Source: Porpolomopsis calyptriformis
Lineage: Eukaryota > Basidiomycota > Agaricomycetes > Agaricales > Hygrophoraceae
Reading direction: 5' to 3'
Assembly (NCBI GenBank): GCA_951640195.1
Contig: OX621165.1
Location: 2,645,977-2,709,976 of the forward strand
Length of the DNA stretch: 64,000 bases
A model generated the notes under the pieces. It made no database searches. It saw only the letters and a program-made list of their open reading frames with translations, and had not been told where the DNA came from. This document shows positions 47,007 to 59,114 of the stretch, piece after piece; position 1 is the stretch's first letter; every line of letters starts with the position of its first letter. Both the position numbers and the translations under genes were made by a program.

Positions 47007-48080
47007 TTACAGTCCGAGAGACGTCAAGGAGATGCTCATATTAGTGAGCTCGCGGTCATCGTTCATCGCTGCTGCTTTTGCTGCCGCTTTTTCGTCTTCG
47101 GCTTCCCGCAGCATCTGTTCAAGCGATACACCAAAGCGGGGTGCCTTACCAGCTTTTGCCTTGGGGAGACCTTCCGGAATGTAGTAGCGACAGAATCTAT
47201 TGCAAAGGTGATCATCGGTGAAATGTTGAAAACAGGCCCCTATGTTGCCACCAGCGAAGAGGTTTCCGGAGAGTTCACTAAATATCATTCCATGAGTAAA
47301 ATTGATGTGTGAGCATGCAACAAAATTTACGGGGCTGTTATGATTTGGGGATCAGAAAGTAGTGATGTACCACCTATTCTCAGGAAATAATCAGAATGCG
47401 GAATCAGTTAAATGCGAAAACAAACCTTGAACATCTGAAACGAAAGCCAACTTTTGAGTCTTCACATATTGAACATGCTGAGCGAAGGCGAGAAATTCGC
47501 CTATCTGTTGTCGCTCAAGGTTGTTGGGGTGGGAAAGAGGAGAGCTACGGTCGTTATTGATGTACTTGAGAAACTCGCCGTCGGTGTCCTCATCAATACA
47601 CTCCTCAATCAAGAAAGTATGCCGCTCTTTATCGTCTGCAACGGCTAGGGCTACCCGAACGAAACGCAATCGAGGAATCGGGAACGATGGAGGACCGCGT
47701 TGTGCATTCTCCTGCTCCACAAAGTCATACGCGAGTTGCATCAAAGCTGCACCCCATGTCGCACAGTACGACTCTACCGTCAACTTCTTTAATTGGGTAT
47801 GGCTATTATAAACAATGCGGGATGGTGCACGACCGAGCGCCCCATCAGCATCATGATAAAAGCATTGCTTGACGCACACTTTTGTGGAGGATGAAGTCGA
47901 CTGGAAGATAGGGATATTGGTATGACCGATGTGTGCAACTTTGAAGGCACCGGCCTTTGGTTTCATCTTTGGATTGAATGTGATTGTAGCTCGAATGGGG
48001 GGTTCTTTTATAACTGTCGCAACGAGACCGTAAGCATGCGGCCATAGGACTCTTACAGCATGGCCCGACCTCCAGTCCAA
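47007..48080 (-). CDS. Alpha-kinase (MHCK/EF2K family), copy 2
   Basis: The coding parts are identical to copy 1 at 3481-4554, including the glycine loop GAFK, the VCVK lysine, GGNIGACFQHF and the HLCNRFC zinc-type motif. The same two introns and the same uncertainty about the start apply. Identity without a single coding difference contrasts with the five changes in the adjoining TET/JBP-like gene. Confidence 0.8.
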
Positions 48081-48574
48081 TTATCTCTCCCGGGACGGGA
48101 TGCGAGGGATAGTCATGTATTCAGCGATGCTCATGTCTCACTCCACCGGGCAAGTATTACCTCCCGACGCTAGCTTCATTCACTGTGATGATGCCCTGCC
48201 TATGCCCTACCAGCGTTATGCGTGGTTCACAACTCCACTGTGGCCATCACCCTTCCAACCTCAATAATGATCAAGTATCAGCGGATATTCAGCACCTGTC
48301 TCCTTGCGGTGAACAGGGGGAATGGGAATCACCATCAAGTTACTGAGCCATGGCTGAAATGAACGAATTCTGTTGGAAGTTAGTGTGGGAGAGGGGTCTA
48401 CACAGTTTCAGTGAACTCCTTCTGAACCCCTCTGTTCCGAACAGAGTGGACTTGACCAAAATGTGGTTCGGTTCCTTGTACAGCCACAATTGTGCTCTTT
48501 GTGGTGCGGTGAAGCAGCTTAGCAATACCAGTTAAGCTGGCGCAGTCTGCTACACTTTTACGCTGGCAAAGTTA

Positions 48575-48622
48575 GCCACGCTACCTTACTGTCTAGGCCT
48601 CAAGGCAGTAAGGTAGCGTGGC
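48575..48622. repeat. Perfect 17-bp inverted repeat (copy 2)
   Basis: The same arms and loop as at 5049-5096, unchanged. Confidence 0.85.
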
Positions 48623-50235
48623 CAGAACCAAGCCAATCGACGGTGAATGGTAGTATAGCACTATGCAACACCCAGTGGTTGCATAGCACTCGGTGTTCGC
48701 TGACGGGACATGACCCCAGTCTGAAAACTAAGAGGAAAGAAAACCAAGCCAACCAACAGGTGAATGTAGCATAATGCCACGTTACATCTGCTGACTGCAT
48801 AGCGCATTCGCCATTCGCCATTCATTCGGTGTTCACCTACGGAATGTGAACCTACCCGTGTGAAGTAAATCAACAAGCCAAAAAATCGAGTGATGAACGG
48901 CGGCATAAGACGTGTTACACCCACTGATTGCATCACGCATTTATTCAGTGTTAGCCAACAGGACATGAACTTACCGCAGTCTGAAACTAACAGGTCAGTA
49001 ACACACACTGAGTACATAAGAGTCAGTGTTCGCCGACAGCACGTGAGCGGTCTATAAACTAGGAGGCGAGAAAACCAAGCCAATCAACAACTGAACGGTG
49101 CAACACCAGCTGAGTGCATAGCGCCGACAGGATATGAACTTACCGAGGTCAGAAACCAAAAAGCCAGACATTCAACCCAATCGACGGCCAACGATAGCAT
49201 GACGCCGCGTCGAACCCACTGATTGCATAACGCAGTTATCAGTGTTCATCGAGAGGAGATGAATGTACACCGGTCTGCGAATCAAGATGTCAGACAGTGA
49301 ACGGTGCAACACCGACTGAGTGCATAGCGCATTCGGTGTCCGCCGACAGAATATGAACTTACCGAAGTCAGAAACCAACAAGCCAGACATTCAACCCAAT
49401 TGACGATCCAACGATGGCATGACGCCGCGTCGAACCCACTGATTGCATAACGCAGTTATCAGTGTTCATTGAGAGGAGATGAATGTACACCGGTCTGCGA
49501 ATCAAGATGTCAGACAGTGAGCGGTGCAACACCGACTGAGTGCATAGCGCATTCAGTGTCCGCCGACAGAATATGAACTTACCGAAGTCAGAAACCAACA
49601 AGCCAGACATTCAACCCAATTGACGATCCAACGATGGCATGACGCCGCGTCGAACCCACTGATTGCATAACGCAGTTATCAGTGTTCATCGAGAGGAGAT
49701 GAATGTACACCGGTCGGCAAGCCAATCGACAAGTGAGCGATGCAACACCCGTTGACTACAGAACGCATTCAGTGTCCGCCGACAGAATATGAACTCACCG
49801 AGGTCAGAAACCAACAAGCCAGACATTCAACCCAATTGACGATCCAACGATGGCATGACGCCGCGTCGAACCCACTGATTGCATAACGCAGTTATCAGTG
49901 TTTCATTGAGAGGAGATGAATGTACACCGGTCTGCGAATCAGGATGTCAGACAGTGAACGGTGCAATACCGACTGAGTGCATGGCGCATTCAGTGTCCGC
50001 CGACAGAATATGAACTTACCGAGGTCAGAAACCAACAAGCCAGACATTCAACCCAATTGACGATTCAACGATGGCATGACGCCGCGTCGAACCCACTGAT
50101 TGCATAACGCAGTTATCAGTGTTCATCGAGAGGAGATGAATGTACACCGGTCTGCGAATCAAGATGTCAGACAGTGAACGGTGCAACACCGACTGAGTGC
50201 ATAGCGCATTCAGTGTCCGCCGACAGAATATGAAC
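48616..50235. repeat. Satellite array, 216-221-bp dimeric unit (copy 2)
   Basis: GACATTCAAC markers lie at 49167, 49386, 49606, 49822 and 50043. One unit fewer than in copy 1 is present. The fourth unit carries changes not seen in copy 1 (CAGGATGTCAG, GCAATACCG, GCATGGCGC). Divergence between the duplicates is thus higher inside the array than in most of the flanking DNA, as expected for unequal exchange. Confidence 0.9.
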
Positions 50236-51017
50236 TAGCTTATTGAACATCACATCGGAAGATCCGATGTATTACCCGGGCGACCCCAAAACCCTGTATA
50301 ATAAAAAATATCCATAAATTCATAGAACATACCTCTGCATCTGAGTAATGTACCCTAATATTTTCAGAAAGGTGGTGTTACCCATTCCTGAGTTCTTGAT
50401 TTTACAATCTTTTTAGTCTAGGTTGAAGGTGTGTCAGGCGGCCCATGGGTCGCCTGGCCTTTTCCACTCGAATACCCTGTCCCCCTAGGAAATAACTATC
50501 TAGATATATTTACCATATATCTAGCACCCTCCATGCCAATTATCACATCTCTGGATGCGTTACATCCCGAGATATCCTGCTCACAATCTGAAACCTGGAT
50601 TTCTTATATTTTCTGCATTCCGGGGCTCATATCACATTATCGGATGGTTGATAAATTCCAATTTTCATACATGTTATACCCATACACATCGTTCCTAATG
50701 CTGCTGGATTTCATAATATTTTAAGCAGCCACTTTCAAGAACGAACCTAGACGAGGAGGAGGGGGGGGGTTGGGCCGCCTGCTCGGAATCAACTGAATTG
50801 CTTACTAATATGACATGTGATTAACTTTCCACTATTTGTCAGCAAAGAGGGTGTCTCATTACTTACGGACCGCCGGGGACCGCCCGTCCGTTTAGTAGGG
50901 GCCGCCTGGGGTCGCCCGTTCGTTTAGTAGGGGTTGCCCGAGGTCGCCCGAGGTCGCCCGTTCATTTAGTAGGGACTGCCCGAGGCAGTTCCGGTGAGTT
51001 CAGTATCAAAGCCGGGA
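50234..51017. repeat. Direct repeat A of the subtelomeric unit (partner 61231-62004)
   Basis: It matches 61231-62004 at an offset of 10,996 bp with only a few substitutions and one extra AGGTCGCCCG decamer. Its first 84 bp (to 50317) are the 3' end of the gene found complete at 59761-61313 (SLLNITSEDPMYYPGDP.. and stop). It is therefore a truncated copy of that gene's tail plus downstream DNA. Near the end a GTTCGTTTAGTAGGGG / CCGCCTGGGGTCGCCC motif repeats about three times. Confidence 0.93.
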
Positions 51018-52235
51018 CTGCCCGTAAACTTCCTACAAGTGGGCACAGCCACCCATTCACGCTTACATACCAACCACCACCACCACCACCTCTCACCACC
51101 CCACCCCTCCCCGACCCCCCACAACCCCATCCCCTCCCTCTGAAGGACCGAGACGACCCACTGGGTTGTACAGTGCAGGAAACGAACGGGCGGTAGCGCC
51201 TGTTCATTCGTGGTACCTCGCTGTGCCTGACCACCACCACCGGTAGTGGATGCTGGTGGATGGGCACAGCCAAGCACCACAAACGGGCATTACTGCCTGT
51301 TCGTTTCATGAACTGTACGACCCAGGAGGTCGTCTCGGTCGTTCGGAGGGCGGGGTTGTGCTCGCGGGGGGTCGGGGCAGGGTCGAGCGGCGGGGGAAGG
51401 TAGTAACTCACCTTTCACCATGCCCGCCCCGACCACCCACGACCCCAACTCTGCCCTCTGAAGGACTGAGACGACCTCCTGGGTAGTACGGCCGACAGAC
51501 CAGCGGTGGAGGGAGCACCCCCAGAATGGGCAGACGTGCCCTTTCTGGGGGTGTGCCCTTGCTCTCCCCCACCATCTGCCCTGGCTGCTCAACCGCATCC
51601 CGACCCCCCACGACGTCGTCCCCGCCCTAGGTACGACCGAGACGAGCCCAGGCGCACGAAACGAATGGGCAGAGATGCCCTTTCATTGGCGGTGACTCGT
51701 GATACCTTGTGGTGCCTGACCAGCACCACCACCACTACCCCTCGCTGTCCCGCCGCATCCTGACCCCCCATGCCCTCACCCCCCACGCCCTCACCCCTGC
51801 CCTATGCACGACCGTGAGGATCCAGAGGTTTGTCTCAGGCACGAAATGGATGGGCGGAGATGCCAGTTCTTTTTGTGCCCCAGACGACTCTCTGGGTCGT
51901 CTTGGTCATGTGTAGGGTTGGGACATGAAACGAACGGGCGGAGATGCCCTTTCATTGGCGGTGACTCGTTGTGCCCGACCACGGTCACCCACAACCACCC
52001 CTGCTGTCCCACCATGTCCAGACACCCCACGCCCTCGCCCCAGCCCTATGCACGACCGCGAGGAACTGGAGGTTTGTCCTGGGCAGTAAACGAACAGGTA
52101 GAGATGCCTGTTCGTTCACGGTGACTTGTGGTACCCCACCACTACCTCTCCTCGCCCCCCCACACCCCTTCACCTCCACACGCGGGTCTCCTGAGTGCGA
52201 GACGGGTGAGCATTAGGGCTCACCCATTTCGAGTG
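51018..52235. repeat. Diverged GC-rich satellite with hairpins (left block)
   Basis: Related to the array at 62640-64000: CACGAAACGAACGGGC..GCCCGTTCGTT-type hairpins followed by a C-rich, CCA-rich half. Here units are diverged and irregular. The hairpin at 52091-52114 (CGAACAGG / CCTGTTCG) is perfect. Open frames on both strands are Pro/Thr/His- or Gly/Arg-rich by-products. CCA/CAT microsatellite closes the block at 52245-52280. Confidence 0.8.
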
Positions 52236-52334
52236 GGTTGTCCCTAAACCACCACCACCATCACCACCATCACCACCACTGGGGGGGAGGGAGAGAAATA
52301 TACATTTTTTGTATGAAGCCCCCTCATTGATGAC

Positions 52335-52450
52335 ATGCTGACCACCCACCTCGCGCGCTTACATTGGTTAACAACCTGGTGCCTGTTCACCAGTCACAAG
52401 GATAAGGATGATATGATGAGGCTGGGACCCTCTTAGAGTGGGCGTTAGCT
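52335..52450 (+). pseudogene. Scrap of tetratricopeptide repeat
   Basis: The sequence reads ADHPPRALTLVNNL, then QSQG, a stop, YDEAGTLLEWALAG. This matches the TPR unit pattern seen at 12842-13250. It is one unit long with stops and lies directly before the telomere-like repeats. Confidence 0.6.
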
Positions 52451-52545
52451 GGTTAGCGGTTAGCGGTTAGCGGTTATGGGTTACGGGTTTACGGGTTTAC
52501 GGGTTAGGGGTTACGGGTTAACGGTTACGGGTTACAGTTAGTTAA
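52443..52545 (+). repeat. Degenerate telomere-like repeats
   Basis: The run GGTTAGCGGTTAGCGGTTAG continues into GGGTTACGGGTTTACGGG and GGGTTAGGGGTTACGGG units. These are variants of the TTAGGG telomere repeat. Length is about 100 bp. They point downstream, toward the helicase gene. Confidence 0.65.
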
Positions 52546-52756
52546 TTAGGATTAGGAGGGTCATAAATCGTTTTAGGTATCACACAACCCAAACAACCGA
52601 AGAAACACCCAGTTTCTTCGCTTCCTTTCTTTGCTTCCTCAGAGCTGTCATCGTTCTTCCTTTGCAGTTTTCGAGGTTAGTGTTTATAATGGAATTAGAA
52701 AATGTATAAATCTTATTTAGGATTGCTGGTAACCAGAAAGGTTGGTTTACTGTACC

Positions 52757-52787
52757 CAATTCACCGCTTCATCGAAGCGGTGAATTG
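52757..52787. promoter_or_regulatory. Palindrome TTSACCGCTTC-N3-GAAGCGGTGAA upstream of the helicase gene
   Basis: Arms of 14 bp (CAATTCACCGCTTC and GAAGCGGTGAATTG) flank ATC. The core ACCGCTTC-N3-GAAGCGGT also occurs at 59722-59740, just before the start codon of the second gene of this unit. This copy lies 198 bp before the helicase ATG. Confidence 0.6.
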
Positions 52788-52985
52788 ACACAACCCGTTT
52801 CTTATGCTTCATCCAATACTGCGCTGACATTAATTAAAAAGGGTCACATGTCATATATTTTCAGATGCTTCTATATCTGTTTTTAGATATAGACTTTCTA
52901 TATAGAGAAACTAATATCGCCGTGTTATACTCACTATCCCCAGGATATCTACCGGCGTGCTCCTTTTCTATAACCACCAGCCATA

Positions 52986-55900
52986 ATGCTGTGCCCATCT
53001 TGCAAAGTTGAAAACACAAAGCGACATATCCGCAAAGTTCACCAGGCGACTGCTGTGATCGGTGACCGAACCTTTACACGGAACACGTCTACTCAACAGT
53101 TTCACTGCGATAAATGTAACCAAGGGTACTTCGACCCAGGCAGCCTGGCGGTAATTATCACATCCGTTCAAATAAACAGTCCTCAATATTTTCATAACCA
53201 GAAACACATTAACAAATGCCTCGCTGTCCTTGATGAAGAGGACCACGCCACTGCGCCGATTGATGTCAACCATACCGTGCTTCAACTTTCCTCTCTGTTG
53301 CCCCCCAACCCCACAGCGGTAGACACAGTCTACCCATTCAATGTGATCGGCCCTTCCCCGCTACCAGAGACATTATCACAAATGACGATCTCCCCCACAC
53401 CAAGGAAGAATCCTGTTTGCCATCAGGATTCTCTGACCGGCCCACCCCGCGATGATCTTGAGTCGATGTATGATTCTGATCCACCCCAGGAAAATCCGGA
53501 AACATTGGAAGACCCAGAAGACCGGGAAGACCCGGAAGAGCTGGCAGCAAATCATATTCTTTCCCCGGATGCTACCACCATCTCTGAGCATCCACGGTTT
53601 GATTTGAAAAGGTTTGGGATTGTGGTCAACACGGATTACCGTGTTATCATCTGCCTTACTTGCGCGCGTTCTATTTTTCCGGATCTCATTGTGAAGCATC
53701 TTCGGAAACATTATAAATCTATCCCGATCCCTCACAATCTTGGGATCAAGTTGTGCGAGACGTTTTCTCTCAAGAAAGAACATCGACATCGATATCCACC
53801 CACCCTCCAAGCCATTGGTCCGATATTTGGACTCCGGATCTATGCCAACTACTATTTTTGCGGTCGTTGTGGAAGAGGCTATGGTTTGGAAACGAGCTTC
53901 AAAAACCACGTGGGTGGGGATTCGGACTGCCCTGGGTTTGAGGGACAGCCTGTGCGATCATACGTTGGCCATGCCCAAACGTTCTACACCGGAACGTTTA
54001 GGCGATTCTTCCGAGTGGATCCATCGTTAGGGAAACAACGGGCTGTGGCGAATGCGTTTGATCTGGTTATTGCGAGCCGACCTGTTGTGGATACCAGCCA
54101 ACTGAGAATGTCGGTTCCGGCGCACTTTGAAAACCTGTCGAATTTCCTAGCTGCGGAGCACTGGCTACTGCATGTCGAGGGTTATGTGTCGGGAGAACTT
54201 AGGTCATTTGTTTCTCCACCACAAAAGGAGGAATCGGTTCTGAAACTCTTGGGCAAGCATGTCGTTGACTACCTAAATTTTGTCCAAGGGTTGATTCCGT
54301 GTCATGCTGCATTCGGGATCCTCAAGATGATAGCCCAGATTAACCCGTATGTGTATTTTATTATGACCAAAAAGCCATCCTTGTGATACCGAATTCGGCT
54401 GCTGCAGGTCATCGCCCTGCCTAGAGACCTTCAACATTGTTACATCCCCAACAGTGACAAAATATGGAGGGACGCTTACCCGGGTATTGTGTTTTGTCGC
54501 GAGAGCTCTGAGAGGATGGGACTCGGAGTACGATTGCCCGCTCAACGAGAGTCAGAGAGGTAACGTTGAGCAGGTTTTGGTAGCGATTGAACGCGATGAT
54601 AAAGAGACCACGATCAGGGGTTATGTGCACAACCTGTGCTACTCGTTGTTTGCCCATGAGCCAGCGACATTCTCGGAGGACAAATATTTCAGCCCAGTGA
54701 ACCGGGCGCTGGTTCTTATGTCTATTGTGGAAGGAGGGGGGTGGCTTCCTGCTGGAAGTATTACGCAGTTGATTGCCGCGTTGATCTACTGTATTCGGTC
54801 GACCATGCTTTACCAGATGCACCTTTTGATGCAGCAACGTCGGGTCCGGATCCCCGTGGCCTATCAGGAAGTGGAACCCTACCTCACCGACCAACACGAG
54901 ACGCCACTTTCATTCATGTACAATGTGAACAAACTGTTGGTTGTTCTTCGGGCTGGAGAGGAAGGTCACCAAGTGGTGAACTTTATAGATGCGTTTGGGC
55001 GAGAGGTTAGCTACCATGGGAACGTGATACGGCTTGCGGATGTTACGGGTATGGTTGGAGCTCTCCACAGGGATTATCTGGAAATTGTGGATACGGAAAT
55101 CTTCCGGGGTTTGGGGGAACTCGCGGAGCTAAACCCGGATATTGATATGAAAACCCTGGTGGATGATCTGAGATCCAAGACTCCGTACTACTCATTCCTG
55201 GACGACCCGCGGAATCGGTGTGCGAAGGATAAGGACAACTTTTTGAAACTCATCTTGGAGCATCCTCGTTTTGCTGGCGTATATCATTACATCCATAACG
55301 GTAAAGTTTTCTGGTATCCAGCTCAATGCCTGAATCTGTTGGATCTGATCGAGAAGGCTCGGGGATTGTTGATCGCGATGACCCATTTCAGTTATGGGAG
55401 CCCTGGCCGGATGACGGAAATTCTGACGCACACTATACGGAATGTTCCGGGATCGTTTGTCCGGAATGTGTACATTTTGCAGAAATGCTTTACGCTTGTT
55501 GGAGGATATATGAAGACCAACCGACGGCACAAAAGGGAGAAAGTTACGCCACGAGCGCCTCCTATGTACATTGGGGAGTTATGGGTGAAGCATTTGCTGC
55601 TTCTACGGACGGTTGAGGTGGAATTAATGCGAGCGCTATTCAGTGAGGGAGATGCGCAGCGGTATTCGACCTATCTGTGTCCGATGCAGACGCGGACTAT
55701 GGTTACTGGAGACTTCTCGGACCTGATTGGGTTGCTAACGGAACAACATCTGGGGTTCCGGCTCACTGTGTCTTCTTGGCGCCAGGTTCAGTCCGCATTC
55801 TCTCATAGACACCGGGATCCAAATTTATCAACGGAAAGATTGTATGGTTTTTATTTTATATTATTTTATATGGATTATAAAATTTCTGATAGGCATTATG

Positions 55901-58738
55901 ATGATGTCCAACGTGGACATCCTGGTCAATCTGCTGACCGGGATTACGGGCTTACCTACGATATGCTGGCGAATGCTTCTCCATCCCGGGTTTTGATGTG
56001 TGTCAAGACGAGCGGAGACTGGCACAAAATCTTAGATATCGGGCAAGATAACCCGATTCCAGCTATGGATGCACCGCTGATGGTGGTAGATGGGAAAGAT
56101 GAGGAAACCTTGGCCTGTGGCGGTGGTGGTCAAATCGATGTGGACAAGTTGGCATTCTTATTATGTGAAAAGATGGAGATGAAGACGACCGCGGCTCTAA
56201 CCAATATTATGGCCCAGCTTGCTGCTCATTACTTTCCGCCGCCCATTCTCGACTCCCCATCTGGAATTCGACAGCGATCCCAGGTTGTGGTTCACCCTTC
56301 CCGATTAAACGATCTACGAACGTTTCTTGGGGATGGTAAAGCATGTTTCAAATATCCGGAACAAGCGGAATTAGTTGAGCTGATGCAGGCTCGAGAGGCC
56401 AATATCCTAGCTGTGCTTCCTTGCGCTGGTGGGAAAACATTTATGATTATGTTTCAGGCAAGTCTATTTGAGATGATTGAGGTGTGTTGTATGCTTATGG
56501 TGAATACAAGGCCCGAATGTATGAACCTAGGTTCGTGACGGTTGTTATTCTCCCACTGCTTTCGCTGCATGGGGATTTCCGACGGCGTTGCAATGAGTGT
56601 CAAGTGGTGTATTCGGAATGGGAATTGGTCAGAAACCCTGAACCACGGTCGTCGATTGTGTTATGCTCTATTGAGAATGCAAGCAAAGAGGAATTTTTAA
56701 GGTATGTGACCCTGGTTGTGATCCGGAATTGGCTGAGGTGAATGGTTCGGGAAGGTATTGCAAACAGTTGGTCAACCTGGGTTTGCTGACGTGAATCGTT
56801 TGGGACGAAGCGCATTTGATTGTACAAGACAAGGACTACCGGGACGTGTTCAATCAAGTAAGGGAGCTGCGCTCTGCCAACGTTCCCTTCATTCTCTTCA
56901 CTGGCACATTACCGGTTTCGCTTCAAAAGGACTTGATGGACGTGCTTAACCTAACCACGTGTCGGATTATCCGCACTCTAACTGCCCGGCCCGAAATTTC
57001 GTATAGGGTGAAGATGCTACACAAGGATCAAATTCCGGAGGCTATTCGGGAAGAATTACAATCCCGAAAGGTTTCCTACCGTAACGCCGATCGTGCTCTG
57101 GTTTTTGTGCGATCCCGGAGCAGAGCGACTGAATTGGCGAAGTATATTGGATGTGAAGCTTACTATTCGGGTATCGAAGATTCTGGGAATATATTTTCAC
57201 GATGGGTTACCGGAACACATGTTACGATTGTGGCGACGACATCCCTCAGTGTTGGTATCGATATTCCGAGCATCCGGGATGTTGTTTTCGAAGGTCTGCC
57301 TTACTCCTTACTGGACTTTTCGCAACAGGCAAGTAGGGGAGGACGGGACGGGTTACCTGCGAGGGCGTTGTTATTTTGTGACCCGATGTCTCCCCCGCCT
57401 GGACGGGATATGGCCAAATTTGGGGGAGACTGTCTTCTTCCGTGGGCGAAGGATAACGAAAATTGTAGACGAATTCTACTGAGCCAATTTTTTGATGGTG
57501 CAGCGGAGACGTGTATCGGGATACCGGGTGCAGAGTCTTGCGACAATTGTCATCAGGCGATCACTAAAACCCCTCCGGCCTTGACGACCTATTTCCCTAC
57601 CAATCCATTTTTCCAATCCTCGACGACTTCTGAGCCCCCAAGCGGACCTGTAACAACTTTAGAATCTGGCAGCCACTCTGGCCATAATCCGGGGAGTTCT
57701 TCCCGGTTGGTGAGTGGGTCTTGTTTGAAAATGAGTAGTTTTTAATCTGCGATCTTTGGTTAGCTCGACTTGCCAAGTCAGCCCCCTGCTCCGGCTACTA
57801 GAGATTCCGGAATACCGAAGCGTACGGGGGGCTTTGGACGAAATGGGTTTCAACCAATGCCAAGTACGGGACCGGGTGTGTCCGGGAATGCTCAACAGAG
57901 GTGGGTAGCTATGTTGAGCAAAATATAAAGTGCTGATGGAGGTATTAGACATGCTCCTGGGGTGTTATCGAATGCCCCTCACCCTTACAAGCAACTACCA
58001 CCTGTGAGGGTTAGGGCCCAGGCCACGTCTACCTCAGGGACGAATTCTCTACGTCCGGTCGGGTTGGGTGTGGCACTTAACCAAGCCACGCATACACAGG
58101 GAGTACAAGATGAGGCAGAAAAAAGGGATTCGATAAAGGAGTTATTTGTCCTCCTTCGCGGAAAGTGTGCTGCATGTTGGGCCCGAGGGTCAGGGTCATG
58201 GAACCATTCCCTTGACAATTGTCCTGCCAATATTTGTTCGTATCAGGATAACAGGTATAGTAATTGGAGGGAGTCTATAACCTATACTAAGGGAATCTGT
58301 TGGTTTTGTGGACTCCCCCAGGTGAGCATGTATTGCTCTCTAGATTTCGGTTGTTTATTCTGCTACAGAAACGTGGCTGGCACAATTTTGAGGAAAGAGT
58401 ACAGGACTGCCCGTATTACGACATACTCAAACCGGCTGCGTGGGCGATTCACACTTCTCCGGGCACGGTTAATATCCGGGATTATCCGATCATCACTCGG
58501 GAAGCGGCGGAGGATCTTGAACAATATTCACATTGGCTTGTCCAATATCCACAACCAGGTAGTGTTTGGAACAACATCATGCTCGTCTTTCTCTGGATTT
58601 CAAAGGAGCGGAGGACACGGTAAAAAAAAAAAAAAAAATCTTTCTTTTTTGTAGGTTATTAAACGTGGTTTAATTACAGCGGAAGCCAGTCAGCGACGCA
58701 AGTTTGATATGGACATCAGTTCGGGAGAGTTTTCTTGA
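52986..58738 (+). pseudogene. Telomere-linked RecQ-like helicase with one premature stop
   Basis: Exons: 52986-54346, 54408-56457, 56511-56701, 56755-57709, 57764-57900, 57949-58321, 58369-about 58617 and probably 58655-58738. The N-terminus has several C2H2-like fingers (LCPSCKV..HIRKVH; CLTCARS..HLRKH; FCGRCGRGY). A long linker precedes the helicase. Motif I is PCAGGKT; then VTVVILPLLSLHGDF, IVLCSIENAS, motif II VWDEAHLIVQD, ILFTGTLP, ALVFVRSRSRA, VATTSLSVGIDIP and motif VI QQASRGGRDG. The tail has GKCAACWARG and GICWFCGLPQ Cys pairs. TGA at 56792-56794 replaces the Arg expected just before VWDEAH. No splice choice that keeps the DEAH box removes it. The last join needs a one-base shift. 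The rest is open, so loss is recent. Confidence 0.82.
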
Positions 58739-58799
58739 AATGAAGTTTCGAATATAGCAGAGCATGACATACATTGTCACTTTTTCGGGTATAGTACAA

Positions 58800-59114
58800 T
58801 TATGTTACTCGGCGTTTTTTTCTTGCACTCTCAGAACCAGCGAGACGGGAATAAACCAGGTTCATTCTCTCTAATGACTGACGAGAGTCTTCCGAACTTG
58901 CATTTGAAGAAATGCTAGATGAAGGAGTGAGGGCAGTGCGAGTTGGGACCCGGGTTGTTGTGGGCCGCTTTCTCTTGCGGTCCCTATCACCTTTAGGTCG
59001 GTTAGGGTTAGGGTGCAAAGGGTGGCAAGCTGATGGAGAGGACGCACGGTACAAACATTGTGCGTGAGTCCTGTTTATAGTAACCGCGAGACAGACTTGA
59101 TTGGATTCATTCAC
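58800..59114 (-). CDS. Possible small basic protein between the two subtelomeric genes
   Basis: An open frame of 104 codons has RDRKRKRP and ARKKRRVT basic clusters and a Ser-rich middle, on the strand opposite to its neighbours. It could be the last exon of a minus-strand gene beginning further right. I see no domain and no firm splice sites, so the call is weak. Confidence 0.25.
   Translation of the reverse strand: MNESNQVCLAVTINRTHAQCLYRASSPSACHPLHPNPNRPKGDRDRKRKRPTTTRVPTRTALTPSSSISSNASSEDSRQSLERMNLVYSRLAGSESARKKRRVT

Larger units (their letters stand above)
43526..50235. repeat. Segmental duplication, right copy (partner 1-6860)
   Basis: Colinear with the left copy. It stops at 50234/50235, where satellite sequence (GAATATGAA) joins CTAGCTTATTGAAC, a sequence otherwise found at 61231. 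The left copy at the same place continues GAATATGAACTTACCG, so GAACT is shared at the break. This copy has five satellite units plus a 192-bp partial unit. How far the duplication extends to the left of 43526 cannot be judged, because the left copy is cut by the window. Confidence 0.95.

Noticed and set aside
50962..52216. Many open frames on both strands
   Set aside because: They lie in GC-rich satellite and CCA microsatellite; their translations are repeats of Pro, Thr, Gly and Arg.
58621..58638. PolyA after a stop, suggesting a retrocopy of the helicase
   Set aside because: The gene keeps its introns, and GTAAAA..TTGTAG around the A-run looks like a normal intron leading to a last exon.
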